DNA of 35,180 nt, from NCBI GenBank assembly GCA_945787105.1, contig CALZGZ010000044.1:1-35180 (forward strand). Direction: 5' to 3'. Source of the DNA: an uncultured Gammaproteobacteria bacterium (GTDB taxonomy: Bacteria > Pseudomonadota > Gammaproteobacteria > Arenicellales > JAANXG01). A model generated the notes under the pieces. It saw nothing but the letters and a program-made list of their open reading frames with translations, was not told where the DNA came from and searched no databases. Position 1 is the stretch's first letter; every line of letters starts with the position of its first letter. Below are positions 13,484 to 20,341 of the stretch, one piece after another. The position numbers and the translations under genes were made by a program.

Positions 13484-15484
13484 TCAAAAATTTCCAAAAT
13501 ACCGCCGCATGTTAAACAAGATGAGCGAGTCGTCTCCTCGTTTGTATTCCGATGCGCGTGCTAGTACCGTAAAATACAGCCTTCCAATCCAGTACTCGAC
13601 CCTATTTTCCCATACTAGCGTCTCCCGTTCGTTTAATTCTTGAGTTTCGTCAAGAAATGGGAAATATGAGTCACTCAACGCCCGCAACTCCGATCGGAAC
13701 GTCAAGCGCGGTACGTCAAATAGTTGCCGATTATTATAGGCGATATTCACCGAAGCGGTAGGGTTCAAGTCATCGTCACCAGCCAAGCGTCCGATTTCGC
13801 TCCGTGTCACCTGGATCGTTGCGTTACCGATGAGACTCGACACCCGCGTGAGATTCTGGTTTACCGAAGCCTGAAAATTGACGAGCTGAAATTCCCGTTG
13901 TTCATCGCCTTGCCGGCCGCCACCGCCATAGGTTCGTGAGTCATTGGCCGACAAGCGGATCGATGCGGTTGTCGCCTTTTTAGTTTTCCGCCAATCGACG
14001 CTGGCGTTATGGAGCAGTGCCTGGACCGACCTGCCGTCTGTGTCTTCGATCACATTCCCGCTCTGACGGGCGGTAATCCTGAACACTGCATTGTTACCCA
14101 ATGGCATGCTGCGGGACAAGGTCTGGCCGGCCGCAAACCCTGCAGAAAAGAGTGAACCCACGTCATCGGACAGCGCGCTCGCCTCGGGTCCGGCGAACCA
14201 GCCATAGTCAAAACCGTGCCACGGAATAGTTACCGAAGTGTAGGTCGCCGTACCGCCCAAAAAAGCCGAATCCTTGCCAACGCCAGTGGCATGTAACAGC
14301 GACCCGTTGCCCGCCAGTCGCCAATTCCGACTCCAATCGTAGGTGGCGCCGATACTCCCGAAATAACTCTGCTGATCGGTGCTGCTCGCTCCGGATCCAG
14401 AGCTGGAGTCCACCAACCGCACGGTACCATTGATCAAACTCGCCCGCTGTGTCTGAGGACGCCAAAAAGTATAACTCGTAACCTCCAGTCTAGTCGTCGT
14501 GGTTTTGAAGTCTCGATCCAGCAACCGTTGGATCTGCGTCTCGCTGTCGTTGTAGGTCAGTCGGTTGTTGACGGTCAATCTTGTCCCATCCCGGTAACGA
14601 TGGTTGACCGTCGCAAACAACCGCTCAAAATCATTACCGGTATCCTTGCGGTCGATCTGCTGCCAAGTAGTGCTCGCCCTAATGTTATGCCCGTCTAACG
14701 AATAATCGTAGCCGAGCTCCAACAAGTCGGCGACATCCCGGTCCACCTGCAGGTCGGAATCGGTCTTGCGCATCGCATCGAATGTCTGGTCGGTGTGTTC
14801 ATACCTGCCCCGGAACCGGTGTCCGATCTCTGTTCGGTACATCTGCACGATGCCATAACGCGTGAGTTCCCTATCCAGACCCGTTAGATCTGTATCCGTG
14901 GTGCTGTCGAGCTGTTGAAAATACAGTTCAGACGGAAAACGGCTGCGGGGGAAAAGACGTAATCTGACTTCGCCGTCGACTAAGTCTCCGGAGGAATCAA
15001 TTTCTCGCTCGTCAGTGTCTCTCACCTGCAGCCCGATGCGTCCCTCAACTTGAGCGATCCATGGTTCGGAGATAAAGGTTGCCGCACGTACGTTGACACG
15101 TCCGACGTGTTCGCGTTTGTCAGAGTCCTCATGGCGATAGGTATACCCGAGATCTCCCCACACCCGCACCGGCCAAATCGCCGCTTTGATGGGTCTGACT
15201 TGTAGTAGCACGACAAACAGCGCCACTACGCACACCTTGATCAGCCGCTGTCTACGTTGCCGGGTGGTATGGCCGGGGAAGACGAGACATTCCTTATCGG
15301 AGTAGGTGGGCGGCTCGCGTCCAGGCGCATTGGATACACAGTCACCGGCGCGAAATGGCGTGGTTGACACTAGCCAACATATCGCAGGCGAATCAGACCG
15401 TCTGGACACCGGCATGGTGATCGACTCGTCACCGCGGCGTAAATCTGATGACGATTGATATTCCGGCTCGTTAACTATGATCAT
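13484..15484 (-). CDS. Outer-membrane beta-barrel protein, candidate porin of a cytochrome conduit
   Basis: A 666-residue protein. A basic, hydrophobic export segment lies at about residues 75-103 (RQRRQRLIKVCVVALFVVLL, then IKAA). It is followed by about 560 residues of alternating polar/hydrophobic strands typical of a large barrel (WGDLGYTYRH, VRLRLFP, LTVNNRLTY, FRSELRALSD) and ends in the aromatic residue Phe, as barrel proteins do. Length suggests more than 20 strands. Placed among multihaem cytochromes, it fits the porin part of a porin-cytochrome complex, but it does not obviously match MtrB/PioB. The ATG at 15484 has an AGG ribosome site, yet it puts about 75 residues ahead of the export segment; no ATG lies closer to that segment than residue 24. 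The barrel is well supported; the partner is inferred. Confidence 0.85.
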   Translation of the reverse strand: MIIVNEPEYQSSSDLRRGDESITMPVSRRSDSPAICWLVSTTPFRAGDCVSNAPGREPPTYSDKECLVFPGHTTRQRRQRLIKVCVVALFVVLLQVRPIKAAIWPVRVWGDLGYTYRHEDSDKREHVGRVNVRAATFISEPWIAQVEGRIGLQVRDTDEREIDSSGDLVDGEVRLRLFPRSRFPSELYFQQLDSTTDTDLTGLDRELTRYGIVQMYRTEIGHRFRGRYEHTDQTFDAMRKTDSDLQVDRDVADLLELGYDYSLDGHNIRASTTWQQIDRKDTGNDFERLFATVNHRYRDGTRLTVNNRLTYNDSETQIQRLLDRDFKTTTTRLEVTSYTFWRPQTQRASLINGTVRLVDSSSGSGASSTDQQSYFGSIGATYDWSRNWRLAGNGSLLHATGVGKDSAFLGGTATYTSVTIPWHGFDYGWFAGPEASALSDDVGSLFSAGFAAGQTLSRSMPLGNNAVFRITARQSGNVIEDTDGRSVQALLHNASVDWRKTKKATTASIRLSANDSRTYGGGGRQGDEQREFQLVNFQASVNQNLTRVSSLIGNATIQVTRSEIGRLAGDDDLNPTASVNIAYNNRQLFDVPRLTFRSELRALSDSYFPFLDETQELNERETLVWENRVEYWIGRLYFTVLARASEYKRGDDSLILFNMRRYFGNF

Positions 15485-15567
15485 TCAACCTGCCCTTGAG
15501 ATGACCATGGGAGTTGCACCGTGTTCTTCTTCGACGACATTCAAACCGCCGGGGAAGGATGCCAACC

Positions 15568-15587
15568 TACAATTTATATAAATTGTA
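15568..15587. repeat. 20-base perfect palindrome between PPIase and beta-barrel genes
   Basis: TACAATTTATATAAATTGTA reads the same on both strands. It is flanked by CCAAC (15562-15566) and its complement GTTGG (15591-15595), which extends the dyad. This AT-rich element stands out from GC-rich surroundings, 84 bases upstream of the beta-barrel start. It could be an operator, a promoter element or an RNA stem-loop. Confidence 0.8.
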
Positions 15588-15638
15588 TAAGTTGGATCAT
15601 CTAGTTTGATGCGACTCTCTAAGTTTGTGTTATTCGAA

Positions 15639-16661
15639 TTATCCAGCGAGTGACGGATCCAGCAGTTTGATTAACGTGGTGCTACGAAGTTTCTCTTGAA
15701 GCGCTTGCCATCTGCCATCGCTTTGTTCTCGTAACCATAGTTGGTTCGCCCGTTTTTGTACATCTTCGAAACGCTGCTGGGTTGCCGGAAGACGCTCATC
15801 GAGACGGAATAGCGCAACCCCCTCCAGGATACGCAGCGGCGCGGTGAAGTCACCAGGAGATAGTTTCTCGATCACTTGCTCAACGCCCGGATTGAGCATG
15901 CCTCGGTGCAAATATCCCATGTCGCCGCCGTTTTTCGCCGACGCATGCGCGGAATGCTCGCGGGCAAGTCCGGCAAAGTCAGCACCGCCCTTGAGGCGCA
16001 ATACCAGTTGCTGGGCCTGTTGGGTGGCCGCCTCCCACGCCGCCGGTGGTGCGGACGGCGTAGTCTTGATGAGTATGATCGACACCCGTACGCGCTCGGG
16101 TTCCGTGAACTTGTCGCGATTGTTCTCATAGTACGCACGCAGTTCTGCGCCGCTCGGCGCCTCGACCCTGCGGACGTTTTGCTCCAGTTGGCGTAACTGG
16201 TCGTTCTCTTGTAGATACGTCGTGAGTGTCGCCAATGCCTGGGCGCCTTGCTGCGCCCAGCCCGGGGTGTTTCCGTAGCGTTTCTCAATTGCGTCGCGCC
16301 GCGCCTGCACTTTCGCGGCGTCCGGCTCGATGCCGCGCCGCCGGGCCTCTTGCAGCAACAGCACCCGATTGACGAGCTGCTGCGCGACTTGACGCCGGAA
16401 CGCCTGTTCCTTCCCCTGGGGCGGTTTGCCGTGATAGAACGTCTGGCGGATGGTGCGCCGCACTGCCGCAGTCAACTCGGCCTGAGTAATATCGGTGTCA
16501 CCCACACGGGCAATGATTTCATCGGGCTCGACGGCGCCGGATGTCTGTTGCGCATGCAGCGGATGCAAGGACAGCAACACTATTCCCGCCAGCACGCCCA
16601 CCCACACATGCCACGACGAGGTAACGCGTAGCTGCAAGGTCTTCGTGCACCGCCGGTTCAT
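15639..16661 (-). CDS. PpiC-type (parvulin) periplasmic peptidyl-prolyl isomerase, SurA-like
   Basis: A folding catalyst of about 340 residues. The signal segment (about 20-38, ending LHPLHAQQ) precedes a SurA-like helical N-domain (VNRVLLLQEARRRGIEP) and a parvulin domain (about 190-300) with the motifs REHSAH, NGGDMGYLHRGML and LSPGDFTAPL. Such isomerases sit beside outer-membrane multihaem cytochromes in other electron-transfer loci, where they are thought to aid cytochrome or barrel folding. The ATG at 16661 lies 16 bases past the U-tract of a strong terminator, and I see no normal ribosome site. A TTG three codons upstream is an alternative start. It is followed by the beta-barrel gene. 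It may serve the barrel, the tetrahaem protein or both. Confidence 0.92.
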   Translation of the reverse strand: MNRRCTKTLQLRVTSSWHVWVGVLAGIVLLSLHPLHAQQTSGAVEPDEIIARVGDTDITQAELTAAVRRTIRQTFYHGKPPQGKEQAFRRQVAQQLVNRVLLLQEARRRGIEPDAAKVQARRDAIEKRYGNTPGWAQQGAQALATLTTYLQENDQLRQLEQNVRRVEAPSGAELRAYYENNRDKFTEPERVRVSIILIKTTPSAPPAAWEAATQQAQQLVLRLKGGADFAGLAREHSAHASAKNGGDMGYLHRGMLNPGVEQVIEKLSPGDFTAPLRILEGVALFRLDERLPATQQRFEDVQKRANQLWLREQSDGRWQALQEKLRSTTLIKLLDPSLAG

Positions 16662-16676
16662 CGGAGTCAAAGTTCC

Positions 16677-16713
16677 AAAAAAAACCCGGGCAAGGCGACT
16701 GTCCTTACCCGGG
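16677..16713 (-). terminator. Strong intrinsic terminator between tetrahaem and PPIase genes
   Basis: On the minus strand an 11-pair stem with one mismatch (arms 16713-16703 and 16695-16685, core CCCGGG) and a seven-base loop is followed directly by eight T residues (16684-16677). It lies 47 bases after the tetrahaem stop and ends just before the PPIase start. It should end most tetrahaem transcripts and let a fraction read through into the operon. Confidence 0.88.
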
Positions 16714-16760
16714 CCTGCTTATTGTTTTCGGTTTACGTTCTGGTCAGCGCGCACACTGAA

Positions 16761-17579
16761 TTACTTGATATGACACGACACACAGACTTCGCTACCGGCG
16801 TTGGAAATCCGCAGGAACTGTACCGAACCCGGACCACCGGTGGTCTGGCCGTCGTGCGGATCGTGGCAACTCCCGCACTCCACGGTGGGCTCGATCACGC
16901 TGGAACCGGCGACGTCAGCGCGCGCGTACAAGGGCAGGTCGGTCTTCTCACGCACCCCTGCCACGCCGACGGATGTATCGATCCACCACACCGGATTGCC
17001 GTTGATGGTGGTTTTTTCCGGGAAGTTAAAGTCCGGGTCCCCGAGCGGCCCCACGCAGGTACCGTCCGCATCGCTGTCATCGCAACCGCCGCCAGCGTAC
17101 TGGATACTGATCGGATGGTCGTTGGTCAAATCCGTGCCCAGATTACGCACCGGTGGGGAGCCCATCGGGCCGATGGCTCCGACGTCAATCTGGGTACCCG
17201 CCGCATTGTAACCGTAGCTTCCCGGTAGATTGATGACCACATCCATGGCTTGCGTGCCGTCATGGCAGGACAGGCACGCGATAGACACGGAACCTACTGG
17301 CGCCTCCGCACCATCCAGTGTCGGCAGCAGCAGCGACGAATACCTTGTGTATGCGCCCGGTGCATTCAGGACCTTGTTCCACAACGGCACCGCAGCGAAC
17401 GAGGTATCCCCGCCGTGAGGCGTGTGGCAGAACACGCACACGGCAGTGGTATTAGCCGTGAATGGCGAAAGATCGTGAAAGCTGCCCACCACCGTCGCCG
17501 AAGCGTTGTTAAAGGCAAATATCGCGAAGATGGCGGTCCCAACCGCGCCGATTGATTTCTTAACCATTGCTCTCATCAT
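16761..17579 (-). CDS. Tetrahaem c-type cytochrome, candidate OmcE-like nanowire subunit
   Basis: A 272-residue exported cytochrome. The Sec signal peptide (MVKKSIGAVGTAIFAIFAF, cut near ASATVVG) precedes four haem motifs: CVFCH, CLSCH, CGSCH and CVSCH. The mature chain holds exactly four other histidines, in GSFHDLS, CHTPH, NDHPIS and CHDPH, enough to give bis-His ligation to all four haems with none left over. The motif order, from HDLS through CVFCHTPHG, PLWN, CLSCHDGT, GTDLTNDHPIS and CGSCHDPH to the closing FLRISNAGSEVCVSCHIK, matches what I recall of the OmcE-type cytochromes that form extracellular filaments in Geobacter. Two further cysteines (GGGCDDSDADGTC) may form a disulfide. The start has AGAGGA five bases upstream. 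The terminator behind it would favour high expression relative to downstream genes. Filament formation is inference. Confidence 0.9.
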   Translation of the reverse strand: MMRAMVKKSIGAVGTAIFAIFAFNNASATVVGSFHDLSPFTANTTAVCVFCHTPHGGDTSFAAVPLWNKVLNAPGAYTRYSSLLLPTLDGAEAPVGSVSIACLSCHDGTQAMDVVINLPGSYGYNAAGTQIDVGAIGPMGSPPVRNLGTDLTNDHPISIQYAGGGCDDSDADGTCVGPLGDPDFNFPEKTTINGNPVWWIDTSVGVAGVREKTDLPLYARADVAGSSVIEPTVECGSCHDPHDGQTTGGPGSVQFLRISNAGSEVCVSCHIK

Positions 17580-17665
17580 TACGTCCTCTTAAGTTGACAC
17601 CCCAAGTTACCCATATCTGCGACCCGACCCACTAGTTACTGTGGCGGTCTTGGAACAAAATTCGC

Positions 17666-17682
17666 CGGTGATTTTATCACCG
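17666..17682. promoter_or_regulatory. Palindrome over a -10-like box upstream of the tetrahaem cytochrome
   Basis: CGGTGAT-TTT-ATCACCG is a perfect inverted repeat of seven bases per arm. Read on the minus strand its centre contains TAAAAT, a good match to a -10 hexamer, about 90 bases upstream of the tetrahaem start. A protein bound here would cover the promoter. The ATCACCG half-site recurs as a palindrome at 20052-20063. Confidence 0.5.
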
Positions 17683-17709
17683 TCCGACCACCAATTGGCT
17701 AGGAAAAAA

Positions 17710-17723
17710 TTGATCAAGGTCAA
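17710..17723. promoter_or_regulatory. Anr/FNR-type binding site
   Basis: TTGATCAAGGTCAA matches TTGAT-N4-ATCAA in nine of ten defined bases and fits the degenerate TTGAY-N4-RTCAA Anr/FNR consensus fully. It lies about 130 bases upstream of the tetrahaem start on the same side as its promoter. It suggests induction when oxygen is low. The binding protein could be a chromosomal FNR/Anr or the regulator encoded just upstream. Confidence 0.6.
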
Positions 17724-17975
17724 AAAAACCCGTTTGCGTGGGTCTGATCAAGTAAGCTTCGCGCTCGATGAACCCCCGCAGATCCCGAGGTCGCACTAGC
17801 CTTTCTTGTTAATATAGTCGTCTCGGCACGGTCTCGCCACCCTTGCACGACCAGACTTGACCCACGTCATGTCTGCACCACTGGATCCGATTTCTGTTTA
17901 ATTTATAAGCGCTTGCACGCGCCCGAGCCCGTCAGCGGGCGCCGCGTTAACAATATTTAACCGCGACGCACAACC

Positions 17976-18716
17976 TCAACGGCGCCGCAATGCCAGGTGC
18001 GTCAAACCGGTGTGGTCGGCGATCACGATGCTTCGCCGGCCCAGCTTGACCCAACCAGAGCGCTCAAATTCCTTCAGTTGCCTACTCACTACCTCGCGCG
18101 CGGTACCAAGCTCGGTGGCCAACTCACGGTGGGAGGCCTCGATCGGTTCGTCTTGATCGCAATGGGTCAATAGCCATTGCGCCAACCGCGTGTCGACGTG
18201 ACCAAAGGCAACCTCTTCGAGAAGCACGATCAATTCGCTGACACGTTCGGCATACCGTTGGTTCACAAACTGCCGAAATCCTTGGGAGTGATCCAACGCG
18301 TGGTGAAAGTATTTCGCAGGCAGCAATACAAGATGGGAATCCCGTTCGGCAACGGCCTCTGCTGGGTAGCGCTGCCCGCTCAACAGCATGGCCGCGGTCA
18401 CCGGACAGGTCTGACCCTCACTCACCCGGTATAACACGATTTCACGGCCCTTGCGCGAGACCCGATAGATGCGCAGGCAGCCCTCCAGCATCATGAGGTA
18501 GTGTGTACACTCGTCGCCCTGACGAAATACCAATGATTGCGCCGGCAACCGCATGGTCTTCGCGGCCATGCTCACCTCTTGCCATGCTGCATCGCGAATT
18601 CGCTCCAGGGCAGGAAATGCCCGAAGCCAAAACGGCACCACGGTATCCGCGGTGTTTCGCCACACCTGGTTGGCCACTACTCGACTACCCCCACAACTAC
18701 AAAGACTTGTTATCAC
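17976..18716 (-). CDS. Crp/Fnr-family transcriptional regulator
   Basis: A 246-residue DNA-binding regulator. A cyclic-nucleotide-binding-like beta-roll domain (about 35-155; LVFRQGDECTHYLMMLEGCL, GREIVLYRVSEGQTCPV) precedes a dimer helix and a winged helix-turn-helix (about 195-240; HRELATELGTAREVVSRQLKEFE). The N-terminus has only CSC and lacks the spaced cysteines of oxygen-sensing FNR, so a classical 4Fe-4S cluster is unlikely; single cysteines in the beta-roll (DEC, EGC, QTC) could respond to redox or NO. The Crp cAMP-binding Arg-Ser pattern is not seen. The start is a GTG with TAGGTG overlapping it; an internal GTG near residue 14 is possible. It lies directly between two parts of the cytochrome locus and is the obvious candidate regulator. 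Confidence 0.9.
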   Translation of the reverse strand: MITSLCSCGGSRVVANQVWRNTADTVVPFWLRAFPALERIRDAAWQEVSMAAKTMRLPAQSLVFRQGDECTHYLMMLEGCLRIYRVSRKGREIVLYRVSEGQTCPVTAAMLLSGQRYPAEAVAERDSHLVLLPAKYFHHALDHSQGFRQFVNQRYAERVSELIVLLEEVAFGHVDTRLAQWLLTHCDQDEPIEASHRELATELGTAREVVSRQLKEFERSGWVKLGRRSIVIADHTGLTHLALRRR

Positions 18717-18812
18717 CTAGTACTTATAAAGTTAGTCTAGGAATCGGACTTTGTCACATTGAAATTGGGGTTTTGTGAGCGTTTTGACTATCGATTTTTG
18801 ACCTGGGTCAGA

Positions 18813-19898
18813 TCACTTTGATGCGTTCCAGACCCCCAGATATCCCTCGTTCTCGGCCAGGTGGGCGGGACGATACACATCGATCTTGCGGAAATACTGA
18901 TCCACCATATACACGCGGCCATCCTCGTCCACATGTAGACCGGCCGGCAACATGTAGTTGGCGCGGCCAAATGTCGCTGATCGGCCGCCGATGAATAACA
19001 ATAACTGACCTTGGGGGTCAAAGATTTGAAAGTTCCCGTAGGATGCGTCGCTGACGTAGACATTGCCGTCCGGGTCGATGGCAATTCCCTTGGGACGGGC
19101 GAATTGTCCGAGTTGCAGGCCGAGAGCACCAAAACTTCTGACAAACGTGCCGTCTGGGCGTAACACCTGCACACGAAAGTTTGCCGAGTCAACCACATAC
19201 AAAAGCCCGTCGGGGCCAAATTGCACGTCGCGCGGCATATTAAACTCTCCATTTCCCGTGCCGCGCTTTCCGATATCGTAAAGGTGATCTCCGGATACCG
19301 CATCGAACACCCTGATGCGATGGTTTGGACTTCTCGAACCACCCGTGTCTACAGCAAAGATACGTTGTTGCTTTTCGTCAACGGCCACATTAGACAGACG
19401 GTCGAACCAATCCAGTCCTCCGATGGCCTTTATAAACTTGCCGTCTTGGTCGTAGATGTTGACACGCTTTGCGGTAAAGTCCGCCACATACAAATTGCAC
19501 TGGGAGTCTGTGGTCAGTCCAAGTGGCTTGACCAGCACACCGGGTTCGGTAACACCGATCGGAAAGTTTCGTTGCCCGGGGACATCGTAAACCTGGACGA
19601 CGCGATTAACCGAGTCGCTGACGAATATACGGCCTTTGCAGACGCTCACATCATGCGGTTTCTCGATGCCGATACCCCGTTCGCGCTCACCGGTCAGCAG
19701 TCGCCGCCAACGCTTCTTCGCGTCGCCTTGAATCAGGTCCGCACTGCCGGTGATGATACGCTCGAATACAAATCGAGGCTGCTCCGGTGGCGGAGGAAAA
19801 AACAGAGGTTGCAGCGGCTGGGGCTCGGGCGTCGTGGCGCAGCCGCCGATGACGATCGCCACGAATAGCCAGGTATTCTTATTAGGCAAGATGTTCAC
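18813..19898 (-). CDS. NHL-repeat lipoprotein
   Basis: A 361-residue lipoprotein; the lipobox IGGC puts the lipidated Cys at residue 20. A proline-rich segment (PLFFPPPPEQPRF) resembles the same region of the lipoprotein at 8816-9889 (VWPPPPDIPRYQF), so the two are homologous. About six NHL blades follow: IFVSDSVNRVVQVYD, LYVADFTAKRVNIYD, IFAVDTGG, LYVVDSANFRVQVLR, VYVSDASYGNFQIFD and VYMVDQYFRKIDVYR. The start is a GTG at 19898 with a weak GAAG upstream; no better start gives the signal peptide. It is the first gene of the minus-strand locus and faces the divergent plus-strand cytochrome operon. It is probably a membrane-attached scaffold or assembly protein for the cytochromes, by context. 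Confidence 0.9.
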   Translation of the reverse strand: MNILPNKNTWLFVAIVIGGCATTPEPQPLQPLFFPPPPEQPRFVFERIITGSADLIQGDAKKRWRRLLTGERERGIGIEKPHDVSVCKGRIFVSDSVNRVVQVYDVPGQRNFPIGVTEPGVLVKPLGLTTDSQCNLYVADFTAKRVNIYDQDGKFIKAIGGLDWFDRLSNVAVDEKQQRIFAVDTGGSRSPNHRIRVFDAVSGDHLYDIGKRGTGNGEFNMPRDVQFGPDGLLYVVDSANFRVQVLRPDGTFVRSFGALGLQLGQFARPKGIAIDPDGNVYVSDASYGNFQIFDPQGQLLLFIGGRSATFGRANYMLPAGLHVDEDGRVYMVDQYFRKIDVYRPAHLAENEGYLGVWNASK

Positions 19899-20341
19899 CG
19901 TTGTTCTTCACACCGAATCAACCAGGTAAATTGGACAATCTCAGAACTACAGTATTAATCTATATGGAAAGTCTATGCGCGTCGACTGTCGTAAGATGAA
20001 GAAGCTTAGTCATCGATGCCGGTATCCGCAAGCGGCCGCCGATTTTCGAAAATCACCGGTGATGCGTGTTACCGCGGTCAACCCCATCACCGGCACCGTC
20101 ATCCCGTGAACACGCCGGTCTGGACCCCTACCGCCGCGGCCAAATCATGGACGAACCGGGCCGATCGAGTAGCGATTGCTGACAGATGTCTCGATGCGAT
20201 CGTGGCGACGATAATATACAGCTAATCACTGCACGCACACCCATGACTCCACGCTGCCGACACCACTCCGCATCCGGTGCGCTCCCCCAACGAGCAGAAG
20301 AAGTTGTCAACAATCGGCAAATCACCGACAGTATATAACGT
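19899..20341. other. Divergent promoter region between the two cytochrome units
   Basis: A 443-base stretch. Short frames on both strands have no recognisable product or ribosome site. It holds two overlapping palindromes at 20041-20063 and a further ATCACCG at 20321-20327. Promoters for the NHL lipoprotein (minus) and the trihaem lipoprotein (plus) must lie here, but I cannot assign clear -35/-10 pairs. Confidence 0.5.
20041..20063. promoter_or_regulatory. Two overlapping palindromes in the divergent promoter region
   Basis: GATTTTCGAAAATC (20041-20054) and ATCACCGGTGAT (20052-20063) are each perfect palindromes and share three bases. The second uses the same ATCACCG half-site as the palindrome upstream of the tetrahaem gene, in the opposite arrangement. 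Position between divergent cytochrome units suggests an operator. Confidence 0.5.

Larger units (their letters stand above)
17580..17975. other. Regulatory intergenic region upstream of the tetrahaem cytochrome
   Basis: A 396-base stretch without a gene. It holds an Anr/FNR-type box (17710-17723) and a palindrome (17666-17682), both listed separately. Near its far end, GTTAA-CAATAT-TTAAC at about 17947-17962 is a dyad just after the Crp/Fnr gene that could act as a weak terminator. TATAAGCGCTTGCA (17904-17917) resembles the LacI-type operator at 25752 in 12 of 14 bases. Confidence 0.6.

Noticed and set aside
13484-15484. Calling the beta-barrel MtrB/PioB
   Set aside because: I see no MtrB-specific motif and the neighbours are not MtrA- or MtrC-like; only the general barrel features are supported.
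17976-18716. Calling the regulator FNR
   Set aside because: Only a CSC pair is present at the N-terminus; the spaced cysteines for the oxygen-sensing 4Fe-4S cluster are absent.
18717-18812. TGTGAC and CTCACA motifs between the NHL lipoprotein and Crp/Fnr genes as a Crp site
   Set aside because: The half-sites point outward and are 15 bases apart, which does not fit a Crp/Fnr dimer.
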